DNA of 10,548 nt. It comes from Synergistaceae bacterium UBA4088 (GTDB taxonomy: Bacteria; Synergistota; Synergistia; Synergistales; Thermovirgaceae). Shown here piece after piece: positions 5,919 through 10,548 of the stretch. Each line of letters begins with the position of its first letter. The first letter of the stretch is position 1. The notes below the pieces were generated by a model. It saw only the letters and a list, made by a program, of their open reading frames with translations, did no database searches and was not told the origin of the DNA. The DNA lies in the NCBI GenBank assembly GCA_002382605.1, contig DFYG01000064.1, positions 4,632 to 15,179 of the forward strand, given 5' to 3'. A program made the translations under genes and the position numbers.

Positions 5919-7760
5919 TCAGGCTCTGAGCCAGAGGGCAAATTCACCCAGTCCGAGTTCTTCGAGTTTTTCCTTTGTGGGGAGACCTTTTTCGTCCCAG
6001 GCGCGGTAGCCGTAGTACTCGTCAAGCTGCAATGCAAGGTCGGGAAGTGCCTCCGCCGATCCGCCTGTACCCCTCACTTCATTAAGTATCCTCTCCGGAA
6101 GCGTGTCCTGATCCCTTCCGATCCCGTGTCCGGCGTTGAAGAGACGCTTCATGTTGTATATCCTCTCGCCGATGGTCTCAAGCTCTTCGTTGGTCATGTC
6201 CCAGCCGGTAACGCATTTCATCCAATATCCCAGGTCGGCCAGTGTTACGCCCAGCAGCATGGGAAATTTGCACATCTTGAGCGAATCGAGGAGACTCGAG
6301 AGGTTCTGGAACCTGGCGTTCATGACACCTTTCCCCTCATCTGCCCCCCTGTCCTGCTTCTCGTTGTATCCGAATTCGGGGAACGACACCGATCTCTCCC
6401 AGGGGTAGGAGTAGCCATTGAGGTGGCAGGCTCCCCTGGTGGAGGTAGCGTAGCCTGCTGCAAGGCTTTTATAGCACCTCGGGTCGTGCGCTGGAAAGTC
6501 GAGACCTTTGCAGTGAATGGCGAAGTGCTCCGCACCTTTGCCCAGCTCCTTCGCGGCAGTCCTTGTACCCTTCCCGAGCAGCTCTCCAATGCCTTCCCCT
6601 TCACCGATCTTTTTTACGAGAAAGTTGAGAACTTCTCCGCTCCCCCATTCGAGGGGCATCCCTGCCTGGGCTTCGGTAATGATGCCGTGCTCGTAGCACT
6701 CCATTGCGAAAGCAACTGCAGATCCGGTGGAGATGGTATCAATTCCAAGGCGGTTGCAGAGTTCATTGGCCCTTGCAATGGCGTCAAGGTCGTTCACCAG
6801 GCAGTTGCTTCCAAGCATGGCCATTGTTTCGTACTCGGGCCCGCCTACGTTCCTTCCATCGATCCCAACGACCCTCCCGCATCTTATCGGACAGGCCACA
6901 CATCCGTAATCACCCGTCAGGATCGTCTCGGCCATCCGCTGACCGGTTATCGCCTTGACCTCTTCCTTCCAGGAACCCTGCTTCCAGTTCCTGATGGGAA
7001 GGTCGCCGAGTTCCTCGCAGAGGGACATGCCGCCGGAGGTGCCATAGAGGTTCATGCCGGCGCCCTTTTCCTTGAGGAGTGCATTCTTCTTCGAAACGAG
7101 TTCCGTTAGATTCTTTTTGTCGGAGAGCGGGGTCACTGAACTTCCTCTTGCCACTATGGCCTTGAGGTTCTTGCTTCCCATAACAGCCCCCGCTCCGCCG
7201 CGTCCGGAGGTCCTTGCGTCTGTCCCGTCGTGAAATATCCCCGCCAGGGGAATAAGCTTCTCACCAGCCGGACCAATGCACGAAACTCCTGCGTTCTCCC
7301 CGTAAAGAGATCTCAGTCGGGCATCGGTCTCCATCGTGTCGAGACCCCAGATATCCCGGGCCTCCGCGAAACCCACCTTGCCGTCGATAAGTGTCAGGAC
7401 GAGGGGTGAATCGGACTTTCCTAGAATTATTAGCCCGTCAAACCCGCTTCTCTTAAGATGGAAACCAAAACTCCCTCCGGCATCAGATTCCAGGAAAATA
7501 CCTGTAAGGGGTGATTTGGTGACGATCTGATGCCGCCCCGATGTCGGTATCCCGGAGCCGAGAAAGGGCCCCGTCATGAAGATCAGGGGGTTCGACGGGG
7601 AGAGCGGCCTGGTCTTCGGAGTGCAGAAATTCAGAAGGAAATAGGTCCCCATTCCGGAACCTCCAATGTACTTTCTGGCGAAATCGTCATCAAAAGTCAT
7701 CTCTCTGGACGTTTTTTCCGTCAGATCGATCAAGGCTATCTTTCCCTGGTATCCTTTCAC
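5919..7760 (-). CDS. aor: aldehyde:ferredoxin oxidoreductase (tungstopterin enzyme)
   Basis: A 613-aa member of the AOR family: cytoplasmic tungsten (or molybdenum) bis-pterin enzymes that interconvert aldehydes and carboxylates with ferredoxin. The 4Fe-4S ligands are present: CVACPIRC (C287, C290, C294) and the distant C497 in DSLKMCKF. The family signature RGGAGAVMGSKNLKAI (187-202), the GGPEYET segment (306-312, Glu309) and ACHLNG (444-449, His446) match the pterin and active-site regions of characterised archaeal enzymes. The length agrees with the family (about 600-620). I chose GTG at 7760 because GGAGG lies 7 nt before it and KGYQGKIALIDLTEK is the normal family N-terminus. A longer reading to 7928 would overlap the MoaD-like gene. 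The start is 28 nt after that gene's stop, so the two are surely co-transcribed. The aldehyde substrate cannot be read from the sequence. Confidence 0.95.
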   Translation of the reverse strand: MKGYQGKIALIDLTEKTSREMTFDDDFARKYIGGSGMGTYFLLNFCTPKTRPLSPSNPLIFMTGPFLGSGIPTSGRHQIVTKSPLTGIFLESDAGGSFGFHLKRSGFDGLIILGKSDSPLVLTLIDGKVGFAEARDIWGLDTMETDARLRSLYGENAGVSCIGPAGEKLIPLAGIFHDGTDARTSGRGGAGAVMGSKNLKAIVARGSSVTPLSDKKNLTELVSKKNALLKEKGAGMNLYGTSGGMSLCEELGDLPIRNWKQGSWKEEVKAITGQRMAETILTGDYGCVACPIRCGRVVGIDGRNVGGPEYETMAMLGSNCLVNDLDAIARANELCNRLGIDTISTGSAVAFAMECYEHGIITEAQAGMPLEWGSGEVLNFLVKKIGEGEGIGELLGKGTRTAAKELGKGAEHFAIHCKGLDFPAHDPRCYKSLAAGYATSTRGACHLNGYSYPWERSVSFPEFGYNEKQDRGADEGKGVMNARFQNLSSLLDSLKMCKFPMLLGVTLADLGYWMKCVTGWDMTNEELETIGERIYNMKRLFNAGHGIGRDQDTLPERILNEVRGTGGSAEALPDLALQLDEYYGYRAWDEKGLPTKEKLEELGLGEFALWLRA

Positions 7761-7788
7761 GGCTTTTCCTCCCGTCTTCCCTGATTTT

Positions 7789-8061
7789 TTATCCGCTTTC
7801 GACAGTGCCGAGAAAGAGCAGCGTCGAGCCGGGTGAAACAATATCGTCGGGCCTGATCGCCCTGGGGCCGCTGTGCTCATCGAAGAGACAGACAAAACCG
7901 TCGCTGCGGGGTCCGGGGTCTGCTTCAAAGATACTCCCGATCTTTTTCATGAGTTCCTTAAGGGTGATGCTTTCACTCATTGGTAGAAAATATTCCTCAA
8001 TACCGGAGACCGTCCGCCAGGGGCCAGAAAATTTCAGAATGATACCTTTTTCATTCGTCAA
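7789..8061 (-). CDS. MoaD/ThiS-like beta-grasp protein
   Basis: A 90-aa beta-grasp (ubiquitin-like) protein of the MoaD/ThiS type, read from size, fold pattern and position. It has an opening strand GIILKFSGPWRTVSG (6-20), SITLKELMKKIG (30-41), the segment RPDDIVSPGSTLLFLGTV (70-87), and a C-terminus ending in VESG. MoaD proteins carry a thiocarboxylate on the last Gly and give sulfur to molybdopterin; copies next to AOR genes are presumed to serve the tungsten cofactor. Canonical members end in GG, while this one ends in Ser-Gly. The start is TTG at 8061, overlapping the TGA of the CBS gene as TTGA, with AAGGGAG 8 nt upstream. An ATG at residue 28 would remove the first strands of the fold, so TTG is preferred. 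The next gene downstream is the oxidoreductase. Confidence 0.75.
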   Translation of the reverse strand: MTNEKGIILKFSGPWRTVSGIEEYFLPMSESITLKELMKKIGSIFEADPGPRSDGFVCLFDEHSGPRAIRPDDIVSPGSTLLFLGTVESG

Positions 8062-8513
8062 TCCGATGGCTCCCTTCGCGAATGGAGGATATAGTCGAGA
8101 AGGTCAGCCCTGCTGATACTCCCGGCAAAGATCCCGTCGCGGACCACCGGGGCCCTTTTGAGGTTCTTTGTGATCAGGACCATGGCAACGTGCAGGTCGG
8201 TGTCATGCTCCTCGAAGACAATGACGTCCTTTTTCATGAACTTTTCGACAGTCTCACGGCTCACCCTCTGAAGACGCCTGGCGAATTGCCCGTAGTCGGG
8301 CAAAAAGGACGAATCACTCAGCAGGTCGAAATAACCTGGAAGAGCCGCCTTGACTATATCCTTTTCGCTTAAAAATCCAATGACCCGGCCATCGTCGTTG
8401 ACGACAGGGAGACCGGAGATCCTGTGTGCAGCAAGCACTTCTACCGCTTCTCCGATTGTCGTATCTGGCGAAACCGCGGTAAGATCACGATCCATCAGTT
8501 CACCTACAAGCAT
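8058..8513 (-). CDS. tandem CBS-domain protein
   Basis: A 151-aa soluble protein made almost entirely of a CBS pair: CBS1 at about 3-57 (VGELMDRDLTAVSPDTTIGE, then GLPVVNDDGRVIGFLSEKDI) and CBS2 at about 90-145 (EKFMKKDVIVFEEHDTDLHV, then RAPVVRDGIFAGSISRADLL). CBS pairs usually bind adenine nucleotides such as AMP, ATP or S-adenosylmethionine and act as energy or ligand sensors; which one applies here cannot be told. ATG at 8513 follows GGGAGG (8521-8526 on the complement) by 7 nt, so it is preferred over an in-frame ATG at 8564, which would add 17 residues without family character. The stop overlaps the TTG start of the MoaD-like gene. It lies 73 nt after the transporter gene and is likely in the same operon, possibly with an extra internal promoter. 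Confidence 0.9.
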   Translation of the reverse strand: MLVGELMDRDLTAVSPDTTIGEAVEVLAAHRISGLPVVNDDGRVIGFLSEKDIVKAALPGYFDLLSDSSFLPDYGQFARRLQRVSRETVEKFMKKDVIVFEEHDTDLHVAMVLITKNLKRAPVVRDGIFAGSISRADLLDYILHSRREPSD

Positions 8514-8543
8514 CCGGACACCTCCCATGCCGCTTCCTTGTCC

Positions 8544-8572
8544 AGTATCCTCTCTGTGGGCCATAAGGTAAA
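8544..8572 (-). promoter_or_regulatory. possible internal promoter before the CBS gene
   Basis: On the complement TTTACC (8567-8572) and GATACT (8544-8549) are 17 nt apart, each with 4 of 6 consensus matches. They lie in the 73-nt gap between the transporter and the CBS gene. This could give separate expression of the CBS, MoaD-like and oxidoreductase genes, but chance is not excluded. Confidence 0.3.
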
Positions 8573-8586
8573 GCGGTCAATCGTCG

Positions 8587-9870
8587 CTACAGAGATCCAC
8601 CCCACCTGACTGTCACATATAAACTGGCCACCGCCAGTGAAACAATAACAACCTGGAGTCCCGTATCCATGAAGGCTCTGAATGATATCCTGCTTCCGCT
8701 CCTTTCCGCCATGTCCGCGACTATGACATTGGCTGCGGAACCCAGAAAGGAACCGTTCCCGCCGAGACAGGCGCCAAGGGCCAGCACCCAGAAAACAGGA
8801 GCCGCCGGCATCCCCAGCGAAATTGCAAGATCCTTTGCGACAAATACAAAAGTGGCTGTGAAGGCCACATTGTTTACGAAAGAACATGCAAGGCCCGAGA
8901 ACCAGAGGATAGCCAGGAGCGCAAGAAGCGGACGGCCTTGAAAAAGGGTGGAAAATACCCCGGATACCATAGAAATGACCCCGGTCTCCCTCAGTGCGCC
9001 TACGATTATGAATAGAGTGGCGAAAAAGAGAATGGTAGGCCATTCAATGTCTTTGTGGATGACCTCGTCACCGTTGACGGGAACCACCGCGAGCAGGAGA
9101 GCCGATCCAAGAAGAGCCACGACGGATGCGGGAAGGTGGAGCATGTGGTGAACTCCAAAGCCGGCGAGAACAAACGACATTGCTCCAACGGCACGGAACA
9201 TCAGGGAACGGTCGTGAATGAGTTTGCTTTCATCAACTTCCGCGATCCTTTCAGCAGAAGGCGAGGACATGGCAAATTCCTTGCGGAAATGGAAAAGAAG
9301 CCATCCACAGACAACCACGAGGATGACAAGGGTCACCGGCGCAAGGTTTACGATGAAATCCATGAACGAGAAGTGCGCGAAAGAACCTATGATGAGGTTC
9401 GGGGGATCTCCCACAAGAGTGGCGGTCCCCCCGATGTTTGAAGCGAAAGCTTCCCCGATCAGAAAGGGCACCGGGTTGACTTCGATCAGTTCGACCAGGG
9501 AGATCACCACCGGGCTGATCAGCAGAACGGTCGTCACGTTGTCGAGAAATGCCGAAAGAATAGCTGTCACGAATATCACGGCGATAAAGGTCAGGGGGAT
9601 GTTGCCGCCGGTCGCCTTGACCGTCTTGACGGCAATGTACTGGAAAATCCCTGTGCGGGAAAGAATCCCTACGATGACCATCATGCCCATGAGCAGACCT
9701 ATCGTGTTGAAATCGATATAGCCCACGGCCTTTTCGGCCGGGATCACGTTAAAAGCCATCAGAAGGCTCGCGCCAAGAAGTGTCGCAACGCTGCGCCGCA
9801 TTCTCCCCGTGGCTATCAGAATTATGGTTGCGGTAAAAACAGCAAGTGCCGCAAGTGCCGATATTGACAT
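8587..9870 (-). CDS. ArsB/NhaD-type (SLC13-like) membrane transporter
   Basis: A 427-aa integral membrane protein of the ion transporter superfamily that includes ArsB, NhaD and P-protein-like carriers. About 10-12 hydrophobic segments are visible. Two inverted halves carry the paired signature regions: FLDNVTT (108-114) with SNIGGTATLVGDPPN (144-158) in the first, and FVNNVAFTATF (331-341) with GGNGSFLGSAANVI (370-383) in the second. The GGTATLVGDPPN motif is typical of P-protein-like and arsenite/Na+ members. The substrate could be a carboxylate, an oxyanion such as arsenite, or Na+ in exchange for protons; the sequence does not decide. ATG at 9870 follows AAGGA by 7 nt. It is the first gene of the cluster that ends in the oxidoreductase, and a strong promoter with a leader of about 90 nt precedes it. 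Confidence 0.9.
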   Translation of the reverse strand: MSISALAALAVFTATIILIATGRMRRSVATLLGASLLMAFNVIPAEKAVGYIDFNTIGLLMGMMVIVGILSRTGIFQYIAVKTVKATGGNIPLTFIAVIFVTAILSAFLDNVTTVLLISPVVISLVELIEVNPVPFLIGEAFASNIGGTATLVGDPPNLIIGSFAHFSFMDFIVNLAPVTLVILVVVCGWLLFHFRKEFAMSSPSAERIAEVDESKLIHDRSLMFRAVGAMSFVLAGFGVHHMLHLPASVVALLGSALLLAVVPVNGDEVIHKDIEWPTILFFATLFIIVGALRETGVISMVSGVFSTLFQGRPLLALLAILWFSGLACSFVNNVAFTATFVFVAKDLAISLGMPAAPVFWVLALGACLGGNGSFLGSAANVIVADMAERSGSRISFRAFMDTGLQVVIVSLAVASLYVTVRWGGSL

Positions 9871-9969
9871 AAAAATATCCTTCCCTGATAAAGCATAAGT
9901 CGAGATACGAAAGATCCTGCAACGCGCTGCTGCCTGCTTCAGATAACTTCCTGCGCGATTTGCTTTCGC

Positions 9970-9998
9970 AGTATAGGCAGCATAGGCGCTTGTGTAAA
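9970..9998 (-). promoter_or_regulatory. promoter of the transporter-oxidoreductase cluster
   Basis: On the complement TTTACA (9993-9998) and TATACT (9970-9975) are separated by exactly 17 nt. The start point would be near 9963, so the leader is about 90 nt. It contains a possible stem (GCGCG at 9953-9957 with CGCGC at 9923-9927). I do not recognise a known riboswitch in it. Confidence 0.7.
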
Positions 9999-10005
9999 CA
10001 TCCTT

Positions 10006-10026
10006 TTTCTGACATAATTTCAGAAA
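10006..10026. promoter_or_regulatory. inverted repeat, candidate operator
   Basis: Perfect 7-bp arms, TTTCTGA (10006-10012) and TCAGAAA (10020-10026), are separated by 7 nt. The repeat covers the -35 box of the rightward promoter and lies just outside the -35 box of the leftward one, as expected for a regulator site. No binding protein can be named. Confidence 0.4.
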
Positions 10027-10037
10027 GCACTTAGTAT
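10009..10037 (+). promoter_or_regulatory. promoter of the osmoprotectant-binding protein gene
   Basis: CTGACA (10009-10014, 5 of 6 matches) and TAGTAT (10032-10037, 4 of 6) are 17 nt apart. The start point would be near 10044, about 36 nt before the ATG. Confidence 0.6.
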
Positions 10038-10079
10038 CTCTTGTAACGTGATGAAACTATTTTACAGGGAGGCGAAAAT

Positions 10080-10548
10080 ATGCTTAATGATACACCGCTT
10101 TCGAAGATCATGCGCATAGCGGCGTTCGCCATGGCGGTGTTTCTCCTCTTCGCTGTCATTCCGTTGGCAGCACCCTCTGCTTCCTCGGCAAGTGAAAGCA
10201 TTACGGTGGGATCCAAGATCGATACCGAGGGAAGCCTTCTGGGTCAGATTATAGTGATGCTCCTCAAGGAGAACGGATTCAAGGTCGTCGACAAAACAGG
10301 CCTCGGCGCCACAAATGTAGTCAGACAGGCCATCATTGCGGGAGAGATAGACATCTACCCCGAATATACAGGGAACGGCTACTACTTCTTCGAGGACAAG
10401 AACACGGAGATATGGAAAGATCCGCAGAAGGCCTTCGAGCGAGTGTCGGCCCTGGACCTCGAGAAAAACGGGATAGTCTGGCTCAAACCCGCTCCGGCGA
10501 ACAATACGTGGGCCATTGCAGTCAGAAAGGACCTCTCAGTGAAGGAGC
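10080..10548 (+). CDS. OpuBC/YehZ-type osmoprotectant ABC transporter binding protein (partial)
   Basis: The 5' part of a gene (156 codons, open at the window edge) for an extracytoplasmic substrate-binding protein of the glycine betaine/choline/carnitine ABC family (OpuAC fold, YehZ/OsmF-like). The N-terminus is a Sec signal: Lys9 and Arg12, a hydrophobic core at 13-31, and a likely cut near 37-38 (SASSAS). There is no lipobox Cys, which points to a periplasmic protein in a diderm cell rather than a Gram-positive lipoprotein. The mature part begins ITVGSKIDTEGSLLGQ (41-56), followed by the family signature VVRQAIIAGEIDIYPEYTGN. ATG at 10080 has GGGAGG 7 nt upstream, with its own promoter. 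Permease and ATPase genes are expected to the right, outside the window. The exact ligand is unknown. Confidence 0.92.
   Translation, partial: MLNDTPLSKIMRIAAFAMAVFLLFAVIPLAAPSASSASESITVGSKIDTEGSLLGQIIVMLLKENGFKVVDKTGLGATNVVRQAIIAGEIDIYPEYTGNGYYFFEDKNTEIWKDPQKAFERVSALDLEKNGIVWLKPAPANNTWAIAVRKDLSVKE

Noticed and set aside
5787..7109. Long + strand open frame of 440 codons opposite the oxidoreductase
   Set aside because: It is the antisense shadow of a clearly recognised gene and has no family resemblance or ribosome site of note.
7761..7928. N-terminal extension of the oxidoreductase to 7928
   Set aside because: It overlaps the MoaD-like gene in another frame. GTG 7760 has GGAGG at 7 nt and gives the usual family N-terminus.
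9871..9963. Molybdenum/tungsten cofactor riboswitch in the transporter leader
   Set aside because: Only one short GC stem is visible and I could not match the known Moco riboswitch architecture. A covariance-model search would decide.
9749..10030. - strand 93-codon frame starting in the divergent intergenic region
   Set aside because: It overlaps the transporter start in another frame, spans the predicted promoter, and has no convincing ribosome site.

Overview
The window reads as chromosomal DNA of an anaerobic, probably diderm bacterium, most plausibly of the Synergistota or a close metabolic analogue (moderate confidence, from gene content only). The clues are a tungsten/molybdenum aldehyde:ferredoxin oxidoreductase, a spoVS gene outside any sporulation cluster, a Cys-rich clostridial-style HisRS, and a betaine-type binding protein with a plain Sec signal peptide and no lipobox. 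Shine-Dalgarno sites are strong (GGAGG about 7-8 nt before the start) at nearly every gene, and several promoters are close to the sigma-70 consensus.

Left part (1-2047): a MurR/RpiR-type regulator on the + strand with its own promoter converges on a UPF0173 metallo-hydrolase gene on the - strand, with 9 nt between their stops. Behind the hydrolase lies an unrecognised 94-aa gene that overlaps the end of aspS.

Middle (2023-5520): hisS, aspS and the 94-aa gene form a tightly coupled - strand operon. hisS and aspS share an ATGA stop/start, and the small gene begins inside aspS. Upstream of hisS there are about 390 nt without a gene. They hold the hisS promoter, an 18-bp near-palindrome, a 29-bp tandem repeat built from degenerate heptamers, and a strong terminator that ends the spoVS transcript.

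Right-middle (5528-9870): spoVS is a single-gene unit with its own promoter and terminator. Behind it is a - strand cluster that reads, in order of transcription, ArsB/NhaD-type membrane transporter, two-CBS-domain protein, MoaD/ThiS-like beta-grasp protein, aldehyde:ferredoxin oxidoreductase. The last three are closely packed or overlapping. The beta-grasp protein probably serves pterin-cofactor sulfur transfer for the oxidoreductase. The transporter substrate and the CBS ligand cannot be read from the sequence.

Right edge (9871-10548): a divergent intergenic region with two well-formed back-to-back promoters and an inverted repeat over one of them. It separates the transporter cluster from the start of an osmoprotectant (OpuBC/YehZ-type) ABC binding-protein gene that runs off the window.

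Most of the window is recognisable housekeeping or metabolic content. I see no phage, insertion sequence, CRISPR, tRNA or rRNA. The least explained items are the aspS-coupled 94-aa gene, the heptamer repeat, and the oxidoreductase cluster with its atypical beta-grasp C-terminus.
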